64,000 nucleotides of DNA, taken from NCBI GenBank assembly GCA_001038565.1, contig LFJO01000001.1, forward strand, positions 203,890 through 267,889, written 5' to 3'. Shown here piece after piece: positions 17,241-26,541 of the stretch. Each line of letters starts with the position of its first letter. Positions within the stretch are counted from its first letter, which is position 1. The notes beneath the pieces were generated by a model. It was not told the origin of the DNA. It was given only the letters and a program-made list of their open reading frames with translations, and did no database searches. The position numbers and the translations under genes are program-made. The stretch comes from Alkalihalobacillus pseudalcaliphilus. Its GTDB lineage: Bacteria; Bacillota; Bacilli; Bacillales; Bacillaceae_D.

Positions 17241-17270
17241 TTGGTCAGTCTGCGTTTTTTTCTATATGAT
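17241..17270 (+). promoter_or_regulatory. Promoter of the permease-SDR operon
   Basis: TTGGTC (17241-17246), an 18-bp spacer, and TATGAT (17265-17270), 30 bases before the gene start. Confidence 0.55.
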
Positions 17271-17299
17271 AAAGGGAAGAAAAATAAGTAGAGGTGAAT

Positions 17300-18016
17300 A
17301 TGGATTATATCGTGTTTTTATTGATTGTATTAGTAGCTTCTGTGTTACAAACAAGCTCAGGATTCGGATTCTCCATTCTAGCTACACCCTTTTTACTTTT
17401 GTTATTTGAGCCCTATGAAGCAATCCAAATCAACCTTGTCATCTCTTTTATCATTTCCCTTCTATTGTTTCAAAAAATAAAGGGAGACATCAATCAAGGA
17501 GTCTTGAAGCGTATGGTGATTGGAAGTATGCCAGGTCTTCCAATAGGAATTTACGTATTCTTAATCATAGATATTATGTATTTAAAAGTTATCATAGGTT
17601 CTTTAATTCTATTTTTAACAACCTTACTCCTGTTGTCATTCCGAATAAGAGAAAATAATGTCAGAGATTATGGAGTGGCAGGAATATCTGGTGTACTGAC
17701 GACATCAGTAGGCATGCCCGGCCCACCGCTTTTACTTTATTTCTCTGGGACAAATACGAGTAAGTCGGCCGTACGAGCTACTACATTAGCATTCTATTTA
17801 TTTATCTATTTAATTAGCTTTTTTATACAATTCGTAACGGTAGGCACGAGCCAGGTAGTTTGGACATCGATAGCGATGAGTATACCGGTTGTGCTTTTGG
17901 GTCTCGTGTTAGGTCAATTTCTATTTAAAAGGATGAGCCAACGCTTTTTCAGATGGCTTTCCTATGCATTGTTACTTTTTACTGGGATTTATATATTGGT
18001 CGAGGCATTTAGCTGA
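17300..18016 (+). CDS. TauE/SafE-family membrane permease
   Basis: A 238-residue integral membrane protein with about seven to eight hydrophobic helices, beginning with the family's LQTSSGFGFSILATPF motif and repeated near TSVGMPGPPLLLYF. TauE/SafE proteins export sulfite or small sulfonated/organic anions. The ATG at 17300 is chosen over the GTG at 17294, which lies in the GAGGTG ribosome binding site. It is followed 14 bases later by an SDR gene, so the two form an operon. Confidence 0.85.
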   Translation: MDYIVFLLIVLVASVLQTSSGFGFSILATPFLLLLFEPYEAIQINLVISFIISLLLFQKIKGDINQGVLKRMVIGSMPGLPIGIYVFLIIDIMYLKVIIGSLILFLTTLLLLSFRIRENNVRDYGVAGISGVLTTSVGMPGPPLLLYFSGTNTSKSAVRATTLAFYLFIYLISFFIQFVTVGTSQVVWTSIAMSIPVVLLGLVLGQFLFKRMSQRFFRWLSYALLLFTGIYILVEAFS

Positions 18017-18030
18017 GAGGAGATTATTTT

Positions 18031-18861
18031 ATGAAAACAGCTTTTATCACGGGAGCAAATAGTGGTTTTGGTTATTTGATTTCATTGGAACTGCTCAAAA
18101 GTGGTTATCAAGTGATTGCAACGATGAGAAATTTAGAAAATAGACTTGAATTAGTCGAAGCTGTTCATCATTTACAATTGCAAAAGCATTTACATGTCCA
18201 CAAAATGGATGTGACAAAGGAAGAGGAAGTAAAAACGGTCACAGAAGAGATTGACTCTTCATTTGGAAAGGTGGATGTATTAATTAATAATGCTGGATTC
18301 TGTCAGGGAGGGTTTTTTCAAGATCTAACCTTGAAAGAGTGGAGAGAGCAGTATGATGTCAATGTAACAGGTGCTTTTGTCGTAACAAAAGAGCTCTTAC
18401 CTCTCCTTAGAAAGTCAGATTCAGGAAAAATTATTAATATAAGTAGTGTAAGTGGCTTTTTTGCATTTCCAGGAATGTCAGCTTATTGCTCATCCAAATT
18501 TGCATTAGAGGGAATGAGCGAAAGCTTGAGGTTGGAGCTACTAAAGGAAGGCATCTACGTTTCATTAATTGAACCGGGTTCATTTAAGACGCCACTCTGG
18601 GAAAAATCCTTACGGGCATATGATGAGGGCAATCAAGACTTATCTCTTTTTAAGAGAAATGTACTTAGAAAAGCGAAATCAGCAGCAGCGAATGCTGACG
18701 ATCCTCAAATTGTGACAAACCTAGTCAAAAAAGTTTGTGCAAAGAGAAAACCAAAGCTCCGCTATCAAGTCGGTAATGGTATTCAAGCGATGTATTATTT
18801 GAAGCGAATGATGCCGAGTTCATTGCTTGAAAAAGTGATTTTTAAACAAGTTAATCGTTAA
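18031..18861 (+). CDS. Short-chain dehydrogenase/reductase
   Basis: A 276-residue NAD(P)-dependent classical SDR. Cofactor motif TGANSGFGYLISLEL (residues 7-21), NNAG near residue 85, catalytic Ser in IISSVSGFFAFPG, and the YxxxK pair in YCSSKFALEG. The basic residue after the first strand (TMRN) suggests NADP(H). The C-terminal extension (about 240-276) resembles the retinol-dehydrogenase-like subgroup. Second gene of the operon with the TauE-type permease. Substrate unknown. Confidence 0.9.
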   Translation: MKTAFITGANSGFGYLISLELLKSGYQVIATMRNLENRLELVEAVHHLQLQKHLHVHKMDVTKEEEVKTVTEEIDSSFGKVDVLINNAGFCQGGFFQDLTLKEWREQYDVNVTGAFVVTKELLPLLRKSDSGKIINISSVSGFFAFPGMSAYCSSKFALEGMSESLRLELLKEGIYVSLIEPGSFKTPLWEKSLRAYDEGNQDLSLFKRNVLRKAKSAAANADDPQIVTNLVKKVCAKRKPKLRYQVGNGIQAMYYLKRMMPSSLLEKVIFKQVNR

Positions 18862-18871
18862 GTACATATAC

Positions 18872-19040
18872 ATAGCAGTTACTTTCTGAGAGAGCGTGAG
18901 TAAGAGCACAAGTAGGCCAGAATAGGATAGTTACTGAGGGGGAGAGTCGTAGTAAGTACACGCAAAAAGCCGAACAGGTTAGATACTGAGGGAGAGAGTC
19001 ATAGTAATTGCGTGAAAAGGGCCAAACAGGTCAGTTACAG
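18872..19040 (+). repeat. Degenerate tandem repeat, three units of about 52 bp
   Basis: Three imperfect units begin AGTTACTTTCTGAG, AGTTACTGAGGGGG and AGATACTGAGGGAG. They share GAGAGTCRTAGTAA and CCRAACAGGT/CCAGAATAGGA blocks. The sequence differs from the main 52-bp array further on, but the length is about the same. Confidence 0.6.
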
Positions 19041-19164
19041 AAAGTAAAAGCACATCGCCATTAGGATGACTTTCATACCAAATGCCCATGTCGGAGCCAA
19101 AACCAGACCACCACCAACAAAGTTGAAAGTCAGCTATTGTCAATTTAACAATTAATATCAGTTT
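19041..19164 (+). repeat. Left flank of the second tandem array
   Basis: Matches 6411-6507: GACTTTCATACCAAATGCCC (boundary motif), GGAGCCAAAACCAGACCACC, ACCAACAAAGTTGAAAGTCA, TTAACAATTAATATCA. Confidence 0.7.
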
Positions 19165-19777
19165 GTGAAGATAATGAGTCCAAGCCAAGGAGTAACTGCA
19201 CAAAGAGGCGTTTAATGTGAAGATGTTAAGGCCAAAGCATGGAGTAACTGCACAAAGAGCGGGTTAATGTGAAGATACAGAGTCCAAACCTCGGAGTAAC
19301 TGCACAAAGAGCGGGTTAATGTGAAGATACAGAGTCCAAACCTCGGAGTAACTGCACAAAGAGGCGTTTAATGTGAAGATACAGAGTCCAAACCTTGGAG
19401 TAACTGCACAAAGAGCGGGTTAATGTGAAGATACAGAGTCCAAACCTTGGAGTATCTGCATAAAGAGCGGGTTAATGTGAAGATACAGAGTCCAAACCTC
19501 GGAGTATCTGCACAAAGAGGCGTTTAATATGAAGATACAGAGTCCAAACCTTGGAGTAACTGCACAAAGAGGCGTTTAATATGAAGATACAGAGTCCAAA
19601 CCTTGGAGTAACTGCACAAAGAGGCGTTTAATATGAAGATACAGAGTCCAAACCTTGGAGTAACTACACAAAGAGAGGGTTAATGTGAAGATACAGAGTC
19701 CAAACCTCGGAGTAACTGCACAAAGAGTGTTTAATGTGAAGATACGGAGTTCAAACCTTGGAGTAACTGCACAAAGA
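19165..19777 (+). repeat. Second tandem array of the 52-bp unit, about 12 copies
   Basis: The unit starts GTGAAGATACAGAGTCCAAA, continues CCTCGGAGTAACTGCACAAA and ends GAGCGGGTTAAT or GAGGCGTTTAAT. Unit starts are seen at 19165 and 19217 (period 52). It has the same ancestor as the array at 6508-7017, but its copies share their own diagnostic changes (GAGTCC instead of GAGGCC), so the two arrays were homogenised separately. Confidence 0.92.
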
Positions 19778-20133
19778 GGTCATTCATATGTAGTGACGAC
19801 TTCTTAACCTGTGGGTACGTTTTCAACTAGTCCTCTCCAAACATATAAGTAGGGTTTCACTCTTTAATTGATGGAACTTCATTCAATTTGTATTTGCTTT
19901 TTTATTGGTTGGCTTTCCATTCATTTATTTTGAATGAGAATTTCACTAACCATTAAGCCTACACCAACCCAAGCGGAGGGGATGGGGTGGCCGACACCTG
20001 CAGGAATAGCCTGAGCCTTGAGACCCCGCAAGCGAAGCGCGGAGGCTCAAGCAAGGCCTGCGGAAAGCGTGCCCCCATTCCCGGAGCGATCATCGAAGAT
20101 GCCATATCGCTTTTAGTCAACTTTCATATAAAA
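19778..20133 (+). repeat. Right flank of the second array plus dispersed repeat family C
   Basis: 19778-19920 matches 7018-7140. 19960-20133 (CACCAACCCAAGCGGAGGGG, GGAATGGGGGCACGCTTTCC on the other strand, TTCGATGATCG) recurs inverted at 61861-62060. It ends with the boundary motif AGTCAACTTTCATATAAAA (20115-20133). The open frame here is repeat sequence and not a gene. Confidence 0.75.
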
Positions 20134-20170
20134 AAACACATCCAAAAGTTGCCTGCGTTTGGATGTGTTT
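20134..20170 (-). terminator. Terminator of guaC
   Basis: A perfect 13-bp stem AAACACATCCAAA / TTTGGATGTGTTT. On the minus strand it is followed by a T tract that pairs into the A run at 20128-20136. Confidence 0.85.
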
Positions 20171-20185
20171 ATTACTTAACTATGA

Positions 20186-21169
20186 TTAATAGACCTTATC
20201 ACCATTGAAAATCGAATTTTTAACAACGACGTAATCTACATTTCGAATGGCATCAAGCTTTGTACCGCCCGCGTAAGAAATCGATGATTGTAAATCCTGC
20301 TCCATTTCGTCTAAAGTATCCTGTAAAGAACCTTTATGATCAACTAACATTTTTTTACCTTCAACGTTTTTCTTTTCACCCTTTTGAAATTCAGAGGCAG
20401 AACCAAAATATTCTTTATAAAGCTTCCCGTCTTTCTCAATCGTTTCTCCAGGAGACTCCTCATGTCCAGCAAATAAAGAACCAATCATCACCATGGATGC
20501 CCCAAAACGAATTGATTTCGCAATGTCGCCATGTGTCCGAATCCCACCGTCGGCAATTATAGGTTTACTGGCAGCTTTGGCACACCAGCGTAGGGCAGCC
20601 AATTGCCATCCACCTGTACCGAATCCAGTTTTAATTTTGGTAATACATACCTTTCCTGGTCCGATTCCTACTTTCGTTGCATCGGCACCTGCATTTTCAA
20701 GTTCGCGGACAGCCTCAGGAGTGCCAACATTTCCGGCAATGACAAAACTCTTTGGTAAATGCTTTTTAATGTGCTGAATCATCTCAATAACAGCATTGGA
20801 ATGTCCGTGAGCAATGTCGATTGTAATAAATTCAGGTACAAGATCCTTTGAAGCTAACTGAACGATAAAATCATATTCTTCAGGCTTTACTCCTACACTA
20901 ATGGAAGCTATGAGTCCTCGTGAGTGCATACCCACAATAAAAGCTGCTCTTTCTTCTGGTTGAAAGCGGTGCATGATATAAAAGTAACCATTTTCAGCAA
21001 GTTTAAGAGCAATGCTCTCATCAATAATGGTTTGCATATTAGCTGGAACGACCGGTAATTTAAATGTGTGTCCACCTAATGTAATCGATGTATCACACTC
21101 AGAGCGGCTATTTACAATACATTTTGCGGGAATTAGTTGAATATCTTCGTAATCAAATACATTTTCCAT
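20186..21169 (-). CDS. guaC: GMP reductase
   Basis: A 327-residue cytoplasmic enzyme that converts GMP to IMP with NADPH in purine salvage. It has the IMPDH/GMPR barrel without CBS domains. The catalytic Cys is in [17 protein letters not shown], and the phosphate-binding segments [15 protein letters not shown] and [13 protein letters not shown] follow. The length and the sequence of the last ~50 residues favour GMP reductase over IMP dehydrogenase. The ATG at 21169 has TAGGAG 8 bases upstream; the GTG three codons earlier overlaps that region. Confidence 0.92.
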   Translation of the reverse strand: MENVFDYEDIQLIPAKCIVNSRSECDTSITLGGHTFKLPVVPANMQTIIDESIALKLAENGYFYIMHRFQPEERAAFIVGMHSRGLIASISVGVKPEEYDFIVQLASKDLVPEFITIDIAHGHSNAVIEMIQHIKKHLPKSFVIAGNVGTPEAVRELENAGADATKVGIGPGKVCITKIKTGFGTGGWQLAALRWCAKAASKPIIADGGIRTHGDIAKSIRFGASMVMIGSLFAGHEESPGETIEKDGKLYKEYFGSASEFQKGEKKNVEGKKMLVDHKGSLQDTLDEMEQDLQSSISYAGGTKLDAIRNVDYVVVKNSIFNGDKVY

Positions 21170-21184
21170 ATATGACACTCCTAA

Positions 21185-21226
21185 ATACGAATGATTTGTA
21201 ATGATGTTTAAATTAATGTTCGTACA
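21185..21226 (-). promoter_or_regulatory. Possible PurR box pair upstream of guaC
   Basis: Two inverted arms, ATACGAATGATT (21185-21196) and AATGTTCGTAC (21215-21225), share ACGAAYNATT. They resemble paired PurR boxes (CGAA cores facing each other). They lie between the promoter and the gene. Weak match. Confidence 0.35.
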
Positions 21227-21232
21227 TAAGGT

Positions 21233-21261
21233 ACTTTACCGTATTTTAGTGTAATTGTCAA
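21233..21261 (-). promoter_or_regulatory. guaC promoter
   Basis: On the minus strand, TTGACA (21256-21261), a 17-bp spacer and TAAAGT (21233-21238). A consensus -35 box and ideal spacing. Confidence 0.75.
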
Positions 21262-21294
21262 AATAAAAAAATAGGAGATGTCTAGATAGTTTTA

Positions 21295-21475
21295 GTGCAA
21301 GCATAGTGTGCTGCTCGTCGCTACCGAAAAAGATGCTCCGCGTCCTGCGGGGTCGTACTGAGCTAATCGGCGCAGCCGGCGGATCTCAAACTTTCTCCAC
21401 TACGTCCCACAGAATCTCGGCATATTTTCGTCCGCTGGGTACTGCTTATTCTCAAATACGAATAACATTTTGGGA
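21295..21475 (-). repeat. Dispersed repeat family B, inverted copy
   Basis: The reverse complement of the 7165-7330 segment with blocks CTCGTCGCTACCGA, ATGCTCCGCGTCCTGCGGGG, GGATCTCA, GTACTGCTTATTCTCAA. No gene; 21476-21638 adds only the upstream region of the methyltransferase. Confidence 0.7.
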
Positions 21476-21638
21476 GATTTGTGGTCGTTAGAGCCAATGC
21501 TCATGTGCGGTGCTTTCTTGCACTATTGAATATCAAGAGTTGTGTGTAGTGGCTGCATAGGGAGGTTTTGTTGGAACTGGTATATGTAGGCTAAAAACGA
21601 TACAATGAAGCAAGAATCTTGAAAGCGAAGGATGGAAT

Positions 21639-22838
21639 ATGATGCATAAAGCAGTAAGAGTGATGGTTAAACCAAAAGCCGAAAAAAAGTTTAAGCGTGG
21701 ATATCCGTTACTGTCTAAAGAAGATATCGAGCAGGTAAGTGTTTTAAAAGAAGAAGGGCAATTAATAGAGTTAACGACTAAAACGGGAGCCTATTTAGGT
21801 ACGGGTTATTACGGCAAGCAGAATAAAGGTATTGGCTGGATCTTGACGCAAAATAGAGATGAGAAAATTAATCAAGCTTTTTTTGAAAGGAAAATTGGTG
21901 TGGCTTTAACGGCCCGTCAAGAGTTGTATGCTTCCTCGGAGACAACGGCTTTTCGAGTTTTTAATGCAGAGGGAGATGGAATCGGTGGTTTAACGATCGA
22001 TTATTATGACGGTTATTATGTAGTAAGCTGGTATAGTGAAGGCGTTTATCAATACCATGCAGAAGTGTATGAAGCGTTACAGAACTTAACGGATTATAAA
22101 GGGATTTACCAGAAGAAACGGTTTAATACAGGTGGAAAATACGTTGATGAGGACGATTTTGTTGTAGGTGAGCGAGGAGAGTTCCCGTTACTTGTATTAG
22201 AAAATGGTGTTCGTTTTGCTGTCTATCTCAATGATGGTGCGATGGTTGGTGTATTTCTTGATCAACGAGAAGTCCGTAAAACGATTCGGGATAAATATTC
22301 AGAAGGGAAAAGTGTCTTGAATTTGTTTTCGTATACAGGAGCTTTTTCCGTTTATGCGGCTTTAGGCGGGGCAATTCACACAACGAGTGTCGACCTTGCC
22401 AATCGTAGCTTGGCAAAGACGATTGAGCAGTTCAGTGTAAACGATGTTGATTACGAAGCACAGGACATCATTGTTGAAGATGTTTTTAAGTATTTTAAAT
22501 ATGCTAAACGTAAAGACAAGCAGTTTGACGTAGTTGTTCTAGACCCGCCAAGCTTTGCACGATCTAAAAAGTTCACATTCAGTGCTGCGAAAGACTATTC
22601 AAATCTTTTACAAGAAGCGATTGATATTACAGCTGAAAAAGGAACGATTGTCGCCTCAACCAATAGTGCTGCTTTTGATATGAATAAGTTTAAAAGTTTT
22701 GTGCATCAGGCATTTCAAGCACAAAATACGAAGTATCACATTGAACAGGAATTCTCCTTACCAGTAGACTTTAAAGTGAGTTCAACATTTAAGGAAGGTA
22801 ATTATTTGAAAGTGCTATTTATTAAAAAGGGTGTATAA
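21639..22838 (+). CDS. Class I SAM-dependent rRNA methyltransferase (RlmI/YwbD type)
   Basis: A 399-residue cytoplasmic enzyme. The N-terminal PUA-like domain (about 1-80) carries the family's KRGYPLLSKEDIEQ segment, followed by the RlmI/RlmK middle domain. The C-terminal Rossmann methyltransferase domain has the SAM-binding VLNLFSYTGAFSVYAALGG (near 225-243) and the catalytic-region motif VVLDPPSFARSKK. Family members methylate cytosine C5 in 23S rRNA. ATG at 21639 or 21642 are both possible after AAGGATGG. It is followed closely by the phospholipase D-type gene. Confidence 0.88.
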   Translation: MMHKAVRVMVKPKAEKKFKRGYPLLSKEDIEQVSVLKEEGQLIELTTKTGAYLGTGYYGKQNKGIGWILTQNRDEKINQAFFERKIGVALTARQELYASSETTAFRVFNAEGDGIGGLTIDYYDGYYVVSWYSEGVYQYHAEVYEALQNLTDYKGIYQKKRFNTGGKYVDEDDFVVGERGEFPLLVLENGVRFAVYLNDGAMVGVFLDQREVRKTIRDKYSEGKSVLNLFSYTGAFSVYAALGGAIHTTSVDLANRSLAKTIEQFSVNDVDYEAQDIIVEDVFKYFKYAKRKDKQFDVVVLDPPSFARSKKFTFSAAKDYSNLLQEAIDITAEKGTIVASTNSAAFDMNKFKSFVHQAFQAQNTKYHIEQEFSLPVDFKVSSTFKEGNYLKVLFIKKGV

Positions 22839-22911
22839 CACTTAGAAATTAATGGGGATTCTTTTTCGTATCTTTTCATATCCTAATAAAAAAAGTAAAG
22901 GTTCGGATAAT

Positions 22912-24339
22912 ATGGTTAGGAAAATTGGGAAGATAACCGGATTCACGATTCTTATATATGTGCTTTATGTAATCGTCACGGCGTTTTTGCTATTCACCTT
23001 TTCATCGCCTCTGGAGGGAGATTTAACCGTTGAGGTGGTGGAAAGGCAAGACTTATCTACAAATGATCGGGTTGTACTTGTACAAGACCGAGTAGAGTCA
23101 GGGCTAGCACGTATTCAATTGATTCAACAAGCGGATAAAAGTATTGATGTATCATCTTATGCCATTCAAAAAGGTGAATATGCGGATATGTTTGTTGGGG
23201 CTCTCTTTGAGGCTGCAGATCGGGGAGTACAAGTTCGTATTATTTTAGACGGTATCGTCAATCAGTTTAACCGTGATTTTAATCAGGTAAGCTACGCGAT
23301 GGAAGAACATCCGAATATGGCGATAAAATTTTATGAACCACTCAATATTTGGATGCCGTGGACGTGGAATAATCGATACCATGATAAATTGCTAATTATT
23401 GATGGAGAAATGGTCATGCTCGGTGGTAGAAATATTGGTGATCGGTATTTTAGTCCAGAAGGAACAGCTAAAGCTACTAATGATCGTGATGTAATTGTAA
23501 TCCATAGTAATCAAGAAGTAGAAGCAAAAAGTGTATTAACCGATATCAGTAACTATTATCAAAAAACGTGGGACCATGAGTTTACGAAACCAGCAGTCAA
23601 AAATGTGACAAGTCGTAATCGTGAAAAGGGACAGCTACGTGAGAAACAAGTACGTAAGATTTATCAGCAGGCAGTCGCACAGGATCAAAAGCTTCAGGAA
23701 AAGGTAGACTGGCTCGCCAATTCGTATCCGGCTAATTCGATTACCTTTTTGCATAATCCACTTGAGCGTTGGAATAAACAACCGCTAATTTGGCAAGCTT
23801 TGATAAAGCAACTCGATCAAGCGTCAGGCATTGTTTATATGGAGAGTCCTTATATTATTCCAACGAATAAAATGCTTTCTTATTTAGACGAATATAATAT
23901 TGAAGTCGATAAAATGAGACTGATGACAAACTCATTTGCGTCGACACCCAATTCGGTAGCCTTTTCTGGTTATTATCCAAACCGTCGTGAAATTGCCGCT
24001 TATTCTGAGTCTTTATATGAATATCAATCGAATAAAGAATCCTTACATGGAAAGACATATATTTTTGATGAGCAAATTAGCATGGTCGGTTCGTTTAATT
24101 TAGATTCAAGGAGTGCTTTTTTAAATACGGAAGTGATGCTATTAATAGATAGTGAGCCATTTGCCAAACACCTACAAGCAGAAATTGATAAAGCGATGGA
24201 GCATAAAAGCCTTTTAGTATTAGCTGATGGGAGCTATCAAGCTGATTCTGAGGTTAAGGAAGCAGAAGTTAGTAAGTGGAAAGAATTTAAAATAAAGGCA
24301 TTATCTTATGTGTCGCGATTATTTGCACATTTGTTATGA
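22912..24339 (+). CDS. Phospholipase D-family protein, cardiolipin-synthase-like
   Basis: About 475 residues with one N-terminal membrane helix (TGFTILIYVLYVIVTAFLLF) and two HKD catalytic motifs: YHDKLLIIDGEMVMLGGRNI near 160 and LHGKTYIFDEQISMVGSFNL near 380. Enzymes of this class form a phosphatidyl-histidine intermediate and act on phospholipids such as phosphatidylglycerol. It has a single anchor, unlike typical ClsA with two, so the substrate is open. The ATG at 22912 follows AAAGG; an in-frame ATG at 22852 has no ribosome binding site. Confidence 0.85.
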   Translation: MVRKIGKITGFTILIYVLYVIVTAFLLFTFSSPLEGDLTVEVVERQDLSTNDRVVLVQDRVESGLARIQLIQQADKSIDVSSYAIQKGEYADMFVGALFEAADRGVQVRIILDGIVNQFNRDFNQVSYAMEEHPNMAIKFYEPLNIWMPWTWNNRYHDKLLIIDGEMVMLGGRNIGDRYFSPEGTAKATNDRDVIVIHSNQEVEAKSVLTDISNYYQKTWDHEFTKPAVKNVTSRNREKGQLREKQVRKIYQQAVAQDQKLQEKVDWLANSYPANSITFLHNPLERWNKQPLIWQALIKQLDQASGIVYMESPYIIPTNKMLSYLDEYNIEVDKMRLMTNSFASTPNSVAFSGYYPNRREIAAYSESLYEYQSNKESLHGKTYIFDEQISMVGSFNLDSRSAFLNTEVMLLIDSEPFAKHLQAEIDKAMEHKSLLVLADGSYQADSEVKEAEVSKWKEFKIKALSYVSRLFAHLL

Positions 24340-24422
24340 TGAATGAAAGCAATTAAGAAGAAGTTTGCATAGGTCAACCTTGTTATTCTAAAAGTAATTA
24401 AAATAAAGAAGGAGATCTTGTG

Positions 24423-24821
24423 ATGATAATGAAAATGATCCAAATGACTTTATTTGTTGCTGATCAACAAGAGGCGAAACAATTTTATGTGAACCAACTA
24501 GGCTTTACAATAATTAATGAACAGCAATTTTCCTCGGATTGGAGTTATGTAACGGTTTCTCCTTACAAAGATAATCAGACGGTTATAGAATTACTAAAAG
24601 CAGAAACAGAAGAACAAATCACACTGATTGGAAAACAAGCGGGCGATCAAGTTTTACTAATGTTTGAAACAGATGATATTGAAGCGGATTATGCGAAATT
24701 AAAAGCAAAAGGGATAACATTTCATAGTGAACCCCAAAAAGTACCTGGTGGATGGGGCGTAGGGTTTTCTGATTTATATGGGAATAAGCTCGATTTATTC
24801 CAACCAGAAAAAGAAGGATAG
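24423..24821 (+). CDS. VOC-superfamily (glyoxalase-like) protein
   Basis: 132 residues with the two beta-alpha-beta-beta-beta modules of the glyoxalase/bleomycin-resistance/dioxygenase fold: TLFVADQQEAKQFYVNQLGF at the N-terminus and MFETDDIEADYAKLKAKGI then GWGVGFSDLYGNKLDLFQP in the second half. A metal-binding Glu/His set is possible (VIELLKAE, FHSEP). The ATG at 24423 fits GGAGA; the GTG at 24420 is an alternative. Function not predictable; such proteins often give resistance or detoxification. Confidence 0.82.
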   Translation: MIMKMIQMTLFVADQQEAKQFYVNQLGFTIINEQQFSSDWSYVTVSPYKDNQTVIELLKAETEEQITLIGKQAGDQVLLMFETDDIEADYAKLKAKGITFHSEPQKVPGGWGVGFSDLYGNKLDLFQPEKEG

Positions 24822-24853
24822 AGTAAAGCAATTACTGCATATAATTATAGAAC

Positions 24854-24898
24854 AAAAAAGCGGGAGAAGGTGGTTAAAGCCATTCTCTCGCTTTTTTA
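24854..24898. terminator. Bidirectional terminator between VOC gene and MFS gene
   Basis: AAAAAGCG-GGAGAA-GG pairs with CC-ATTCTC-TCGCTTTTT with A/T tracts on both sides, serving two convergent genes. Confidence 0.75.
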
Positions 24899-24905
24899 TT
24901 CTTTC

Positions 24906-26093
24906 TTAAAGTGATTCAGATTGAGTTAATAAGGCATCCTCTTTTTTTGTTTGCGAAACATAATGTCGGTAAACGAAAAAGGCAATCAACGATAATCCGA
25001 TACCGACGATAAAAGGGAGTTGAATGGCAACAATAAATAACATGCCTCCAAGTGGTGGGCCTAAAATTCTGCCTAATGAATCGAAGGAAGATAGTAGACC
25101 TGTAACTTGACCATAAGCGGACTGGGCTCTTTTTGTGATAAGTGAAGAAACGCTTGGTCGAATAAAGCCATTTCCAATCCCAAAAATAGATAAGTAAATC
25201 GCCGCCGTGATAAAGCTATCAATAAATAAAATGAGGAAAAAACCGAGTGCGGATGTCGCAATTCCAAGCTGAATCACCTTGCCTTCTCCCCATTTTTTCG
25301 TTAATCTTCCGACTAAGCCACCTTGAACAAGAGCTCCTGCAAAACCCATTATCATAAAGATGTACCCCAATTGAACGGTTCCTAGACCTGCTTTGGCAAA
25401 AGCATAATATGCGAAAGTTGCTTCTAGCCCAGCTAATGATAACGTCACAAAAAGCTGTAAAAGAAATAAATTAGCCGTAGGTCCTTGCAATGCTGCTTTG
25501 AATGGTAATCTCTTTCGAGTGGACTTGCCCTTCTCGTTTGCTGGTAAGGACTCTTTGAGTACTGTTAATACGAGTAAAAAAGTCACCAAGGACGAGATTC
25601 CTGCCAACACAAACGGAATGGTTAAGTTAGTCCCGGAGAAAATACCTCCAATTCCCGGACCAAAGACAAAACCAAGACCTACCGCAGCTCCAACAATTCC
25701 CATGCCCTTGCTTCGATTTTCCTCGTCTGTTACATCAGCCACATAAGCCATCACCGTTGGCATATTGGCAGCAGAGAGAATCCCTCCAACAATTCGGGCG
25801 ATAAACAGCATCAGTAAACTTGAAGCAAATGCCATTAAAAAGAATGAGAATGAAAGTCCAGCTATTCCAATTAATAAGACAGGCTTACGGCCAATCCGGT
25901 CAGAAAGCTTACCCCACATCGGGGCAAAAATAAATTGCATCAGTGAGTAAACAGCCATTAATAATCCTAATTGTGCAGGTGAGGCACCTAACTCCTCCGC
26001 GTAAAAAGGCATAACCGGTATAATAATACCAAAACCAACCATGACTAAAAACATGATCGCAAACAAAATAGGTAAGACTTTTTTCGTTTCCAA
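24906..26093 (-). CDS. MFS multidrug-type exporter
   Basis: About 395 residues with 12 predicted membrane helices. The loop 2-3 motif is GKLSDRIGRKPVLLIG (motif A) and the antiporter motif C region is VGAAVGLGFVFGPGIGG, both typical of proton-coupled drug exporters of the TetA/NorA type. The TTG at 26093 (METKKVLPILF...) is preferred because GGAG lies 8 bases upstream; an in-frame upstream start at 26123 has no ribosome binding site. Convergent with the VOC gene. The exported compound is unknown. Confidence 0.88.
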   Translation of the reverse strand: METKKVLPILFAIMFLVMVGFGIIIPVMPFYAEELGASPAQLGLLMAVYSLMQFIFAPMWGKLSDRIGRKPVLLIGIAGLSFSFFLMAFASSLLMLFIARIVGGILSAANMPTVMAYVADVTDEENRSKGMGIVGAAVGLGFVFGPGIGGIFSGTNLTIPFVLAGISSLVTFLLVLTVLKESLPANEKGKSTRKRLPFKAALQGPTANLFLLQLFVTLSLAGLEATFAYYAFAKAGLGTVQLGYIFMIMGFAGALVQGGLVGRLTKKWGEGKVIQLGIATSALGFFLILFIDSFITAAIYLSIFGIGNGFIRPSVSSLITKRAQSAYGQVTGLLSSFDSLGRILGPPLGGMLFIVAIQLPFIVGIGLSLIAFFVYRHYVSQTKKEDALLTQSESL

Positions 26094-26541
26094 TATATTC
26101 ACTCCAATTATGTACATACACATAAGAATATAGTTTTATTAAAAATCTCATTCTTATTATACACCTCATGAGACTATTTCAGAAATCGAACCGTGAACAG
26201 TTTGTAAACTTATTGATTATATGTTAACGGATAAAGAAAAGTTAGTGCATATTAACTGGGGTACGAATGTTTATAAGGTGCTTGAGCGAAATTAACTCAT
26301 TTTTTGATATAATCAAGCTACGAATTTGAAACGTATCGTCTCTTGAATTCGTATTTCTGAAAAAAGGGCAAAGTTTTAATATCATGGAATGTAAAGAGAA
26401 AAGGTCATGGTTGATTAGTAATGTCCTCCTGCCAACAAAAATGACATAAAACAGGGGGACAAAGCGTGAAATGGGTAACTGTCATTTGTACAAGATGTCC
26501 GTGTTGCTACTCATTAACCTTCCATAAAAAGGAGCATAAAT
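26094..26541 (+). promoter_or_regulatory. Leader region of the ABC-LytTR gene
   Basis: It holds the -10-like TATAAT at 26308-26313 with no good -35 box at normal spacing. An inverted repeat TACGAATT / AATTCGTA (26319-26353) sits just downstream in the presumed transcript. A short Cys-rich reading frame begins at 26466. No other gene is seen. Confidence 0.45.

Noticed and set aside
19987-20208. 73-codon open frame on the + strand
   Set aside because: It lies within dispersed repeat family C and the guaC terminator; its inverted copy at 61861-62060 does not keep the frame.
20186-21169. IMP dehydrogenase instead of GMP reductase
   Set aside because: CBS domains are missing and the length of 327 residues and the motif context fit GMP reductase.
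21170-21300. Purine riboswitch upstream of guaC
   Set aside because: The leader is short and lacks the conserved three-helix core sequences of purine riboswitches; only DNA-level inverted repeats are visible.
21306-21491. 61-codon open frame on the + strand
   Set aside because: It is the inverted copy of repeat family B, with no ribosome binding site.
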